DNA of 28,115 nucleotides, taken from a virus. Made by a program: the position numbers and the translations under genes. Positions 13,513-20,804 of the stretch are shown in pieces. The notes beneath the pieces were generated by a model, which did no database searches, had not been told where the DNA came from, and was given only the letters and a program-made list of their open reading frames with translations. The DNA lies in the IMG/VR virus record IMGVR_UViG_3300028383_000089, positions 1 through 28,115 of that record; one strand, 5' to 3'. How positions within the stretch are numbered: the first letter of the stretch is position 1; every line of letters begins with the position of its first letter.

Positions 13513-13891
13513 AGTTCGAGATGACAATCGCCACAACTACAGTGGTAACTGCCGATACGGCTGTCCAGAAAATCATCCCCAGATTCTTGAGAGACGACTT
13601 GGTTTTTTCGTTGTCGATCTCAAGCTGATGAATTCGCTGAATGTTGTTGGACAGTGCCTCTTTGATTTCGCGGGTGTCTTCGATCAAGACGGTGATCTTC
13701 TCCTCGGCCCTAGCAATCGAAACAACAGCATCGGTCAGTTGGTTCAACTTCTTCTCGATACGATCCATCCGTTCGGCATAATGCTCGTCGAACTTGCGAT
13801 GCAGATCGTCAAGATCGCGCTGACTGGCCGTCATATCTGATCTGGAATTGTTACTGTTATTGTTATTGTGGTCGCTGTTGTAATCAGCCAT
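13502..13891 (-). CDS. Coiled-coil protein with C-terminal membrane anchor (XhlA-like topology)
   Basis: 129 residues from MADYNSDHNNNN. An Asn-rich head is followed by about 75 residues of coiled coil (DDLHRKFDEHY, then RIEKKLNQLTDAV and IQRIHQLEIDN) and one C-terminal membrane segment (IFWTAVSAVTTVVVAIVIS). This coil-then-anchor topology is shared with XhlA-type proteins of phage lysis regions, but no family motif proves it. It overlaps the next membrane protein gene by 11 bases. The pair could be lysis accessories along with the spanins 2 kb downstream. Confidence 0.55.
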   Translation of the reverse strand: MADYNSDHNNNNSNNSRSDMTASQRDLDDLHRKFDEHYAERMDRIEKKLNQLTDAVVSIARAEEKITVLIEDTREIKEALSNNIQRIHQLEIDNEKTKSSLKNLGMIFWTAVSAVTTVVVAIVISNYGI

Positions 13892-13916
13892 TCCGATCCT
13901 TTTCCTTTTGCTGTAC

Positions 13917-14369
13917 CTAGACCTTGACTGTCGGACTTGTGGATTTGAAGTTTTTCTTCCGCATGATTGTCTTGGCAATCACATCAAACTCATCATTCCG
14001 CTCATCATACTCAATCGCAAAAGGGATATTCAGGTTGTTTTTTACGTCCTTGAGGACAATTTCCATGTCCGGCCAGCGCGAGAAGATTTTGCGTCCCTGC
14101 TTTCGACTCATGTAGATGCGGTTAAACAGGGCCTTCAGTTCTTCGGCGCTGATGCTCGGCTTGTTTCTTGGATGGGATGCCCGATCCGAGAAGTGGCGAG
14201 TAAACCGAAAGTCGATGTCAAACGGATCAAACCGCTTGGAGAACTCGCGTTCCAGTTCCTTCACATCGTCGAACGTGATCCCACGATCCGATGCGGCTGA
14301 TCCTTCTGGTCCCCTACTCGGACGGTATACTCGCCTCCGCTCTTCGAGGTACTCCTTGAACGTGATCAC
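13917..14369 (-). CDS. Phage protein with capsid-targeting-like N-terminus and conserved DUF domain
   Basis: 150 residues from a GTG start that overlaps the previous stop (GTGA). It begins MITFKEYLEE, like the T4 internal-protein targeting peptide. Residues 55 to 145 (RFTRHFSDRASHPRNKPSI, SAEELKALFNRIY, VLKDVKNNLNIPFAIEYD, VIAKTIMRKKNFK) match a domain that I recall from several marine T4-like phages, with the typical RHFxDR opening and a closing AKTIMRKxNFK. Its function is unknown. Basic overall, located among late genes, so a packaged head protein is a reasonable guess. Confidence 0.65.
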   Translation of the reverse strand: MITFKEYLEERRRVYRPSRGPEGSAASDRGITFDDVKELEREFSKRFDPFDIDFRFTRHFSDRASHPRNKPSISAEELKALFNRIYMSRKQGRKIFSRWPDMEIVLKDVKNNLNIPFAIEYDERNDEFDVIAKTIMRKKNFKSTSPTVKV

Positions 14370-14785
14370 TTTTCACTGTTCCTTTCCTGCCAGTCATAGG
14401 ACATATCATCTTCTTCGATGGGACCGCCCTTGGCCCATGTCCGGCAGGTCCGGGCCGAATGACACTTAAAGTGGTGCATCCAACAGTACCCGAGAACACC
14501 GTCGTCGTCAGAAGTCTCACCCGGCATACACTCCATCATCCTTGGCGAGATATCGAATGCAACACAGTTGCCACACACCGATGATTTTGCCGCCTCAAGG
14601 CTCGTATCCCAATGCTCTGCGATGTCTTCCCAGAAGTCACCGGGCTGATCAACATTAAGGGGGCCGTACTGGATATGCTCGGCCTGAATTGCCGAATCAC
14701 GGTTTTCGGTGTTGACCTCCAGATCCTGTGTCGGGACCGGGCAAACCATATCCTGTTCTTTCAGATACCGGGCAAAACTCTTCAT
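14366..14785 (-). CDS. Cys-rich, probably metal-binding phage protein with capsid-targeting-like N-terminus
   Basis: 139 residues starting MKSFARYLKE. The C-terminal half has six Cys and two His in an ordered pattern: CGNC (71, 74), Cys86, CWMHHFKC (101, 108) and Cys114, followed by RTWAKGGPI. Related phage proteins have the same CGNCxAF ... GYCxMHxFKC ... RTCxxW layout, reminiscent of high-potential iron-sulfur proteins; a zinc site is equally possible. A metal cluster in a protein tagged for the capsid would be unusual. It overlaps the next gene by GTGA. Confidence 0.6.
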   Translation of the reverse strand: MKSFARYLKEQDMVCPVPTQDLEVNTENRDSAIQAEHIQYGPLNVDQPGDFWEDIAEHWDTSLEAAKSSVCGNCVAFDISPRMMECMPGETSDDDGVLGYCWMHHFKCHSARTCRTWAKGGPIEEDDMSYDWQERNSEK

Positions 14786-14790
14786 TCTGA

Positions 14791-16173
14791 TTAGTCGTCC
14801 TTCTGCTGTGGTGTCTTGTACCCAGCCTCACGGCGAGCATCATAGTATGCAGCAATGGCCATGTCCTTGCGCTCTTCGGCGGACTTGCCTTTGAACTGTT
14901 CGGCATCCGAGTCCTTGAAGTCTTTGATCCAATCCGAGATATCGTCGGTGGCCGACAGCTTCTCGGAGATCTGCTTGGACTCGAACATACGCATCTGATA
15001 ACCAAAACCAGACTCGATTTTCTTTCGAGCCTTTTCAGCTTCTTTCTTATCTTTTACTGTAAAGATAGTTTTGAATTGACGACCACGACTGCTGCCTTTG
15101 GGACGAATCTGAATAGCAAAGCCGTCAGATGCCTTTAATCCCTTGGTATCAAGTTCTTCCTCACCGCCACGGTCTTTTAGATCAATAACACGCACTTCTT
15201 GAGGCTTTTTCTTCATATCAAGTCGTTTGATATCTTTTGACGGATTATCCATCATGTCTTTGAACATTTGATATAAATCACCAGTTTGTTCATACATGCC
15301 CATATCCATCATGTCCTCATCGTCGTCCATGTCCATATCCATATCGGCATCTGTATCCATGTCCATGTCCATGTCCATGTCATAATCATAATCGTCCATC
15401 CCCATGGTTTCGGGGCCACACATCTCGCGCTTCCGACGCTTGCCTTCCATGTACGAGTGAATGCCTTCCATATCGCCTTCGACCTTGGCGATCTTGTTCT
15501 GGTACCACTCAGGCATCTCGGTACCAGCCTTGAGGCACTCGATCACTTCCTCGGCAGCATACTGGATAAAATGAAGCTGAGTCATCGCCATCTCGACAGC
15601 ACCGGTCGGGCCATAGTCCGGGTAGTCGTACGCTTCACCAAGAAGCTTAGACACCTCTTCCTTCATGTAATTCTTGGCCTCTTCCATCGGCACACACTTC
15701 GGGACTTCCTTCCCGTTCTTCATCTTGGTGCCGACCTGAACGTACCCATCCCAGCAAGGATCATCCTCGTCCTTCTCCAATTCATCCATCATCAGATTCA
15801 TAATTTCAACGTCTTTGACATCATAAAGGTTAGTCCCCTCTTTCGTGCGGACTTTAACTAGGTTTCTGCCTTCCATGCCATAGAACATACCCATTTTGCC
15901 GTTTACCATGACATCATCGCCCAAATCAAGCTTCTTGAGTTCTTTGGCAGTGGCCTCTGAAACGCGCTTTTTACTACATGAGCCTTCGTCCATCGCCTTG
16001 TCGATTTTCTTCCTCCGCTTATGGAGATACTCATCCGACGAATCCACATCACCGTCGTTGTCGATGTCCTTGTCTTTCCGGTTCTTGAACTTCTTATCCA
16101 GCGCCTTGTCTTTGACCGGATCAAGTTCCTTTTTCTCATTGAGTCTGTTATAAAAGCTAAAAAAGTCTGCCAT
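14791..16173 (-). CDS. Large acidic prohead/virion-associated protein, mosaic of phage structural motifs
   Basis: 460 residues. In order: a start with FYNRLNE (possible targeting and cleavage site); an EF-hand-like loop at 36-47 (DIDNDGDVDSSD) followed by EYLHKRRKKIDK, common in T4-like prohead proteins; a CWDGYVQVGTK...VPKCVP motif (140-162) seen in many marine phage structural proteins; a helical domain with PEWYQNKIAKVEGDM (221-235); a Met-Asp low-complexity tract (257-293); a basic region (RVIDLKDRG, IQIRPKGSSRGRQF) and a C-terminal SDWIKDFKDSDAEQFKGKS motif, also typical of phage head proteins. Each module is known from other phages, but the whole is of unknown function; scaffold, core or internal protein are all possible. 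Confidence 0.65.
   Translation of the reverse strand: MADFFSFYNRLNEKKELDPVKDKALDKKFKNRKDKDIDNDGDVDSSDEYLHKRRKKIDKAMDEGSCSKKRVSEATAKELKKLDLGDDVMVNGKMGMFYGMEGRNLVKVRTKEGTNLYDVKDVEIMNLMMDELEKDEDDPCWDGYVQVGTKMKNGKEVPKCVPMEEAKNYMKEEVSKLLGEAYDYPDYGPTGAVEMAMTQLHFIQYAAEEVIECLKAGTEMPEWYQNKIAKVEGDMEGIHSYMEGKRRKREMCGPETMGMDDYDYDMDMDMDMDTDADMDMDMDDDEDMMDMGMYEQTGDLYQMFKDMMDNPSKDIKRLDMKKKPQEVRVIDLKDRGGEEELDTKGLKASDGFAIQIRPKGSSRGRQFKTIFTVKDKKEAEKARKKIESGFGYQMRMFESKQISEKLSATDDISDWIKDFKDSDAEQFKGKSAEERKDMAIAAYYDARREAGYKTPQQKDD
15295..15405 (-). repeat. Low-complexity Met-Asp tract inside the structural gene
   Basis: About 37 codons of alternating Met/Tyr and Asp (DYDYDMDMDMDMDTD and following), built from the tandem hexamer GACATG. 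It lies between two structured parts of the protein and probably forms a flexible, strongly acidic linker. The repeat is prone to length change by slippage. Confidence 0.8.
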
Positions 16174-16212
16174 GGTTACGTACCTATTACTGTTAGTGTT
16201 CCTCTGTTGGTA

Positions 16213-17568
16213 TTACCGTTTGATACTTGATCGAAAATTCTTGAATGATTCGGTCCTGCGACGACGGCTTGGAAGATCTTCTTCGTCGTCCTCGTCTTCT
16301 TCGCGACGGCGTTCCTGCTCATCCTCGATTTCGTCTCGCCGCCGAGCATCCTCCAGCTTGTCCTGATACTCGCGTTCCAGATCCATCTCGGCCTGACGCT
16401 TTTCGCGCTCGACCCGATCAACCTCAGATTCTTCCTCGGCAATGATCAGGGTCTCGACCTGTTCGGCGATCGATGTGTCTGTATTTAGGAGTGTGAACTC
16501 GTCGATCAGATCCTTACGTGTCGCCATGGACTTCGGGAGAATACCCTTGTTGATCATGTCATGGAGAGTTTTCTCTAAATTCCGAAAGTCGAGATCCGTG
16601 ATTCGCGCAGTCTTGACCAGATCCTGCCGTGTCCCACTTCTCCCGTGCCTCTGGATATAGTACTTGATTCCCTTCCGATACTTTTTCTTGTGAACTAACC
16701 GGTCAAGGAAACGATCGAGTTTTGGGTCCAAAACAGATAACTCCGATTCGTCGATTTTCTCTACGGACTCAAGCCACTTACGCATCTTTCGACCATCGGC
16801 AGTCTCGACAAGCACGTAGTTGGACCCCAGCATTACTACCCGGCCAACCTCATCGGACTCCTTGATAACCACGTCGTCGCCTTCCTCAAACAGAGTTCCG
16901 GCGACATACTCCTCCCTCCGTTCAGAAACCGGAGAGAGTTGGATGTGTGAGCGAAAGTCATGGGTCTCGGCCAGACCCACGCCCTGACGAACATCATTGA
17001 ACAGATTTTTGGACTCCGAGAAATCGGAGGGGATATTCTTGAGGAACGAGCGATAATCATTATGACTCGCGGCCTCGATCAGCCTCTCGGGCGTCGGGGC
17101 AGCAGACCCCGATGAAATAACATTCACTCCCTCGCGGAAGTGATAGAATCCATGACGACCGGGGACACCGTTCTTGCGATCGACCATGACCTCGGTCTCG
17201 ATACGATGATCTTCGGGGACAACGAGATTGATCTGATTGTACCCCTCGTCGTACGCGATCGTAAGGAAGTCATGGACACTGTTTGCAGACTCATCAAGGA
17301 CAAGTGATCGCGCATACCGGGGAAACATCTTGCGCGTGTACTTGACACTTGCGCGACGGTCAAGCGGCGAACTCGCCTCATCGATCGTCGGGTAGATTCG
17401 ATACACGCCCCGCTTGCCTGCCACCTTGGCCGTCGCCTCGAACAGACGCTCATGTGCCGATGAAGGGACATGAACCCGTGGGGCGATACAAATCGTAATC
17501 TCTTTTTTCGATTCGTTTAGATACTCACTAAACGACTTGATCTTTGGCTTTTTTACTTGGTATTCCAT
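16213..17568 (-). CDS. Late phage protein with degenerate nucleotidyltransferase-like domain and charged tail
   Basis: 451 residues. After a start containing KSFSEYLNE (targeting-like) comes a domain of about 190 residues with the outline of phage HxGH-type nucleotidyltransferases: ITICIAPRVHVPSSAHERL, YRIYPT, SPLDRRASVKYTRKMFPRY and NLVVPEDHR. The catalytic TTGH-like motif has become SSAH and the late SGxxxR motif is also altered, so catalysis is doubtful. Next is a small KOW-like module (EGDDVVIKESDEVGRVVML), then KKYRKGIKYYIQRHG and a long C-terminal Arg/Glu-rich helix. First gene after the tandem late promoters, with AAGGCGG before its ATG. Confidence 0.65.
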   Translation of the reverse strand: MEYQVKKPKIKSFSEYLNESKKEITICIAPRVHVPSSAHERLFEATAKVAGKRGVYRIYPTIDEASSPLDRRASVKYTRKMFPRYARSLVLDESANSVHDFLTIAYDEGYNQINLVVPEDHRIETEVMVDRKNGVPGRHGFYHFREGVNVISSGSAAPTPERLIEAASHNDYRSFLKNIPSDFSESKNLFNDVRQGVGLAETHDFRSHIQLSPVSERREEYVAGTLFEEGDDVVIKESDEVGRVVMLGSNYVLVETADGRKMRKWLESVEKIDESELSVLDPKLDRFLDRLVHKKKYRKGIKYYIQRHGRSGTRQDLVKTARITDLDFRNLEKTLHDMINKGILPKSMATRKDLIDEFTLLNTDTSIAEQVETLIIAEEESEVDRVEREKRQAEMDLEREYQDKLEDARRRDEIEDEQERRREEDEDDEEDLPSRRRRTESFKNFRSSIKR

Positions 17569-17635
17569 CGTCCGCCTTTTCCATCAGGGAAGGTATTGTT
17601 ATTAGTACCCTTGCCTATTATATACAGTAACGCTC

Positions 17636-17655
17636 AATTTATACCCTTATTTATA
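17636..17655 (-). promoter_or_regulatory. Tandem T4-type late promoters
   Basis: TATAAATA (17648-17655) is a perfect T4 late promoter core on the minus strand, 80 bases before the first gene of the late region. TATAAATT (17636-17643) follows 12 bases downstream, each preceded by G. T4-type late promoters are read by a gp55-like sigma and need no -35 box. Confidence 0.75.
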
Positions 17656-17685
17656 CTTTTCGGAATATGCAGTGTACACACACGC

Positions 17686-17717
17686 AAAACGACGAGACCT
17701 GCAAACAACAGGCCCCG
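17686..17717 (-). terminator. Terminator-like hairpin after the phosphoesterase gene
   Basis: On the minus strand CGGGGCCTG pairs with CAGGTCTCG (9 bp, two G-U pairs, 7-base loop), followed by TCGTTTTG. Because the wobble pairs work only in the minus-strand RNA, the hairpin is likely an RNA element of that strand. It lies 38 bases after the stop codon and just before the late promoters. The T-run is short. Confidence 0.45.
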
Positions 17718-17754
17718 CCGCGCATGTGATCCACCAACCTTCCGGGTATTCCGG

Positions 17755-18957
17755 TTAGTTCTTTGAGGTCTTGTACCCGAGCATCTCGGGGGTAATCGAC
17801 TTGGTGCCGACGTACCCAAACTCCTTGGAGTATGTAATCGCGAGTGCCTCACGGTCAGACATATACCCACCACGCGATGCATACGAATCTTTCGCCGCAA
17901 GCGTACGATGCTGGTTCACCTTCATCAGATTAGTCTCTTTCATCTCGGCATGATGGAGGTGACCGACATGGCCGTACGAATACTTGGTCCGACCAAACAC
18001 ATCCCGGAACTTGGAGGCAAAAACGTCATGCACGTTGGTAACCTTCTTGCGATGACCATGATGGAAAAACAGCGATGTCTTACCCCACTCATAGCAGTAG
18101 TAGATATCCCCAGACGTATCGACCGTGATCCTTGGATCATCCTCCAGAAACGCTTCAAAGCACTCTGACAGGACGATTGAAGAGGACTCATCATGGTTAC
18201 CCTCGGCACAGATCAAGTGAACATGATTGTGCTTCTGGAGCAGGAGGGCGATTATCCGACGAAGCACACGAATCGCAACCCGTACGATCAGTCGGTACCG
18301 AGTATCGGCGTCGACAACATGCCGGGAGGCCGGAGTCAGGGGGAGTAGGCCATCCCAGTGAAGGAAGTCGCCAAGCTGACCAATCACTCCAACTTCGGCG
18401 TTGGGGGTTTGCTCGACCGCTTCTTTGAACCATGCATACAGCATGTCTTCGGCGATATGAGTGTCCCAGTTTTCGCCCGTCTCTTCCCACCATGAGTTCA
18501 GCCCGATATGGTAGTCGGTAATCACATACAGGTTAAGCTTATCCGGGTCCATGGCCGCAAGCTGCGACTTACTCGGCGGGGGAGAAATCTTGTCTTTTGG
18601 GATCGACTCGACAAATGCCTCCCGAGCCGCCTCGGCCATCTGCCGCTGCTTCTCGGGATCGACCTTCGAGCGAACCCACTGCTGGTTGACGTTCTGCTCT
18701 GAGTCATAGTTTGTCGTCACACGGTCGATAACAAACATCTCGGGGACAGTGTTCACCATGTCATGCTCAGGGGCAAAGCCTCGCTTGGATGCCCGGTTCT
18801 TTACCCGCTTGATTGCCTCACGAAGGGTCTTGGAATCCCTGCCCAAACTCTTGGATGCCCCGGTGATCGAGTCCTTTTTTACGACTTCATCGATATACTC
18901 TTTCTCAGTATCAGTCGCAAAGGGCAGATACTGTTCCAGATCGTTATAACTAGGCAT
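17755..18957 (-). CDS. Phage metallophosphoesterase with N-terminal helix-turn-helix
   Basis: 400 residues. The N-terminal 60 contain a helix-turn-helix-like region (VVKKDSITGASKSLGRDSK, then LREAIKRVKNRA). The catalytic part has ITDYHIG (Asp148, His150), GQLGDFLHWDG (Asp197), EGNHDE (Asn254, His255), FFHHGH and GHLHHAE, a full calcineurin-like set. Proteins of this design occur in many tailed phages, often filed as putative oxidoreductase or phosphoesterase; substrate unknown, with a nucleic acid being plausible given the DNA-binding-like head. It ends shortly before a hairpin and the late promoters. Confidence 0.8.
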   Translation of the reverse strand: MPSYNDLEQYLPFATDTEKEYIDEVVKKDSITGASKSLGRDSKTLREAIKRVKNRASKRGFAPEHDMVNTVPEMFVIDRVTTNYDSEQNVNQQWVRSKVDPEKQRQMAEAAREAFVESIPKDKISPPPSKSQLAAMDPDKLNLYVITDYHIGLNSWWEETGENWDTHIAEDMLYAWFKEAVEQTPNAEVGVIGQLGDFLHWDGLLPLTPASRHVVDADTRYRLIVRVAIRVLRRIIALLLQKHNHVHLICAEGNHDESSSIVLSECFEAFLEDDPRITVDTSGDIYYCYEWGKTSLFFHHGHRKKVTNVHDVFASKFRDVFGRTKYSYGHVGHLHHAEMKETNLMKVNQHRTLAAKDSYASRGGYMSDREALAITYSKEFGYVGTKSITPEMLGYKTSKN

Positions 18958-18964
18958 TATAAAA

Positions 18965-19417
18965 TCATCTCCTACTATATTGTTGATACAGAGTTTCTTC
19001 GAGTTCGTATGCCTCGATCTCCCATGGCTGGTCAGAGTACCGAACTTCCGAGTAATCCTCGCCAGTCCAGTAGATCCTAAGACCCGATTCCTTGGAGTGC
19101 TTTTGCTTTAGCTGGCCGTACACATACTGGCGCACATGCACCATCTCATGGATTATCGTACGAACAATCGATTCGACAGACTGGTTGGATGCAATTTCAA
19201 AAAGGAACTGTCGGCTATCCTCACGGGTACAGAACCCGCATTCGTACACTTCATCGCCCTCGAACTCATACATTTCGATCGCGATATCAAGATTACGGAT
19301 GCGGGGGAGAATCGAGGTGATCGCAAACTGTACGGCCTCTTCGACCACGGGCCGAAGAGACTCATCGTCAATACACTCGATTGTATAGAGGGCGGTGGGA
19401 TCAACCATCATCATCAT
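18965..19417 (-). CDS. HExxH metallopeptidase-like protein
   Basis: 150 residues with the zinc-protease signature HEMVH (His90, Glu91, His94) in a helix after TII, followed by RQYVYGQL, and a candidate third ligand in PWEIEAYELE (Glu134 or Glu136). The order (small beta domain, HExxH helix, downstream Glu) resembles the SprT-like and minimal gluzincin-type proteins found in phages. No signal peptide. It could cleave a host or virion protein; the target is unknown. The start is uncertain because four ATG codons are in tandem and no ribosome binding site stands out. Confidence 0.7.
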   Translation of the reverse strand: MMMMVDPTALYTIECIDDESLRPVVEEAVQFAITSILPRIRNLDIAIEMYEFEGDEVYECGFCTREDSRQFLFEIASNQSVESIVRTIIHEMVHVRQYVYGQLKQKHSKESGLRIYWTGEDYSEVRYSDQPWEIEAYELEETLYQQYSRR

Positions 19418-19441
19418 AACAAATATATTGTACCCGATCAG

Positions 19442-19645
19442 TTAGTCGGGATCAATATCGTTTTCCTGATTCTGATTCGACAGTCCGATGATATCGCCTG
19501 CCTCGGTGACCTTGATGTACCCGTTCTGTTCAAGCACGGCAATGGTATTGGTGCAACCAGATGTAAACGAACGGTGGCCATGTGCCACCATCGATACGAT
19601 CCAAAACAGACCGAGTGCTCCAATCATCCACCATTCAAAGTGCAT
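19442..19645 (-). CDS. Small N-terminally anchored membrane protein
   Basis: 67 residues: a membrane segment at once (WWMIGALGLFWIVSMVA), then a soluble part with TNTIAVLEQNGYIKVTEAGDIIG, which reads like a short winged-helix-like unit, and an acidic end. AGGAG lies five bases before the ATG. It is the first gene after the hairpin and late-promoter core at 19.7 kb. No family recognised. Confidence 0.6.
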   Translation of the reverse strand: MHFEWWMIGALGLFWIVSMVAHGHRSFTSGCTNTIAVLEQNGYIKVTEAGDIIGLSNQNQENDIDPD

Positions 19646-19682
19646 AGTAACTCCTACTGTGTGTGTTGCCTTTCGTGTGGAA

Positions 19683-19721
19683 CAAGCGGCACTGCTATTT
19701 AGTGTGAGCGAGTGCCGCTTG
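19683..19721 (-). repeat. 11-bp perfect hairpin enclosing a late-promoter core
   Basis: CAAGCGGCACT and AGTGCCGCTTG form an 11-bp perfect stem with a 17-base loop that contains CTAAATA on the minus strand. It lies 16 bases after the stop of the last early gene of this cluster. There is no T-run, so it may slow or process the early transcript rather than terminate it by the intrinsic route. Confidence 0.7.
19696..19702 (-). promoter_or_regulatory. Putative late promoter core CTAAATA in a hairpin loop
   Basis: Minus-strand CTAAATA 51 bases before the small membrane protein gene. Transcripts that begin here would lack the upstream arm of the hairpin and could not fold it, whereas read-through early transcripts could. 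Confidence 0.5.
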
Positions 19722-19737
19722 CCTGATCGCTGCCTAG

Positions 19738-20031
19738 TTACCCGACCTGATTGTCGATGACCCGGACCAGTTCGGGGGCACAGACACCCTCGACTTTCTT
19801 GTCGACGATGACCTCCATTTTCCGAACCCGCATGAACTTGATGTCATACATGTCCGAACCGTAGTTGTACTCAATGTCGACAAGACCCTTCCAGCGTACC
19901 ATACCCGAGGACTTGAACTGAAAGGTCTTGTCGGTGTAGTTTTTGTTCTTGGCACCCCATGCCGCAAAGGCGGTCGGATCGATTGCATTGATCTGGGAAA
20001 CGATCGTGCGGGCTACTGTGGAATCGGACAT
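19738..20031 (-). CDS. Conserved phage protein (AFAAWGAKN type), early
   Basis: 97 residues from MSDSTVARTIVSQINAIDP. The motif INAIDPTAFAAWGA followed by FQFKSSGM and a beta-rich second half (VDIEYNYGSDMYDIKFMRVRK) matches a small protein found in many phages, function unknown. AGAGAGGT lies about seven bases upstream, in a leader shared with the other early genes. It has its own early promoter. Confidence 0.72.
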   Translation of the reverse strand: MSDSTVARTIVSQINAIDPTAFAAWGAKNKNYTDKTFQFKSSGMVRWKGLVDIEYNYGSDMYDIKFMRVRKMEVIVDKKVEGVCAPELVRVIDNQVG

Positions 20032-20075
20032 CTGGGTTACCTCTCTGTGAATCTTTTCTCTCAACCAACACAGAT

Positions 20076-20104
20076 AGTGTACCTAAAGCGGGTCAGCATG
20101 TCAA
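20076..20104 (-). promoter_or_regulatory. Early sigma70-type promoter, copy 4
   Basis: TTGACA, 17 bases, TACACT on the minus strand, followed after four bases by GTGTTGGTTGAGAGA. The -35 box overlaps the stop codon of the gene ending at 20101. Confidence 0.9.
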
Positions 20105-20535
20105 ACGATGGTTTGTAGTCCCTTCCCAAACGGCACGCCCGACAAGATAATCGACTCGGCGCTTGCGAGTGGCGCATCAGTTCGGATCATGCGGAAGTCG
20201 CCCGACACGTACGGGTTGTATGTAATCGGTTCGTACTCTTGAGTTATGTCCGGCACTTCGTGTGGATCATCGTACAGTAGATACTGGGCGCGAGCCTTAC
20301 CTACCTCGGTGATTTTGCCGGTCAGACCGACGAGCGTTCCGACAATGCCAGCATGGACATTCTTGCAGCCCTCGCGAATGACCCTCTGCCTTCCGGCCTC
20401 TGACACCTTGAATGTACAGTCGGCCAGTTCGACATTCGAGGCATGGGCCAGAACATACCCGTTCTCCAGACCGTCCATCCCACGCAGGCTCCATACCTTC
20501 TTGTGGAGGTTAAAATACGCAAATACTTTCATCAT
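20101..20535 (-). CDS. Conserved phage protein (MKVFAYFNLHKK type)
   Basis: 143 or 144 residues, starting at one of two adjacent ATG codons that overlap the preceding stop. The pattern KVFAYFNLHKKVWSLRGMDG, VLAHASNVELADCTFKVS and REGCKNVHAGIVGTL is that of a small protein shared by many tailed phages of Gram-negative hosts; function unknown. The C-terminal part has YNPYVSGDFRM, also typical. The mainly beta-rich N-terminal part has scattered Cys residues without a metal pattern. It is cotranscribed with the 75-residue gene before it from promoter copy 5. Confidence 0.78.
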   Translation of the reverse strand: MMKVFAYFNLHKKVWSLRGMDGLENGYVLAHASNVELADCTFKVSEAGRQRVIREGCKNVHAGIVGTLVGLTGKITEVGKARAQYLLYDDPHEVPDITQEYEPITYNPYVSGDFRMIRTDAPLASAESIILSGVPFGKGLQTIV

Positions 20536-20759
20536 GACGTACCAAGTGCCACATCTCGTGCAACCGCAGCGATGTACTCGGACAACTCTCGGTTCGTGGA
20601 CAGTGCCCACAGGACCTCGGACTCTGACATACCCATCTTTTCAGCCGTCTTGTCGACAAGCGTCGGAAGAATTGCCGCTTCTCGGGCAAACAGGGCATTC
20701 TGCATGGCAATGTCAAGGAGAACCGACTCGCGGTAAGTAAGATCAGCGTTACTGAGCAT
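20532..20759 (-). CDS. Hypothetical small early protein
   Basis: 75 residues from MLSNADLTYRESVLLD. A GTG three codons upstream is possible, but it overlaps the AGAGG ribosome binding site, which stands eight bases before the ATG. The protein is entirely helical in pattern (IAMQNALFAREAAILPTLVD, KMGMSESEVLWALSTN) with no membrane segment. Its start context matches that of the 97-residue early gene at 20031. No family recognised. Confidence 0.65.
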   Translation of the reverse strand: MLSNADLTYRESVLLDIAMQNALFAREAAILPTLVDKTAEKMGMSESEVLWALSTNRELSEYIAAVARDVALGTS

Positions 20760-20804
20760 CTGGGACACCTCTTTTCATCTCTCTCTCTCTTAACCAACAG
20801 GGAC

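Noticed and set aside
15286-15861. Plus-strand frame of 191 codons rich in His, Val and Ile
   Set aside because: It is the mirror of the Met-Asp repeat and surrounding structural gene; repeat codons on the other strand give His-Val-His. No ribosome binding site and no family match.
16482-16488. CTAAATA on the minus strand inside the 451-residue gene
   Set aside because: It lies within coding sequence and more than 250 bases before the next start, unlike the three copies kept.
17667-17680. TACACT on the minus strand near 17.67 kb, like the early -10 box
   Set aside because: The sequence 17 bases upstream does not resemble TTGACA, and the GTGTTGGTT region is missing.
17755-18957. Reading of the second metallophosphoesterase as another LpxH-like enzyme
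   Set aside because: It has an N-terminal helix-turn-helix and the motif layout of the separate phage phosphoesterase family.
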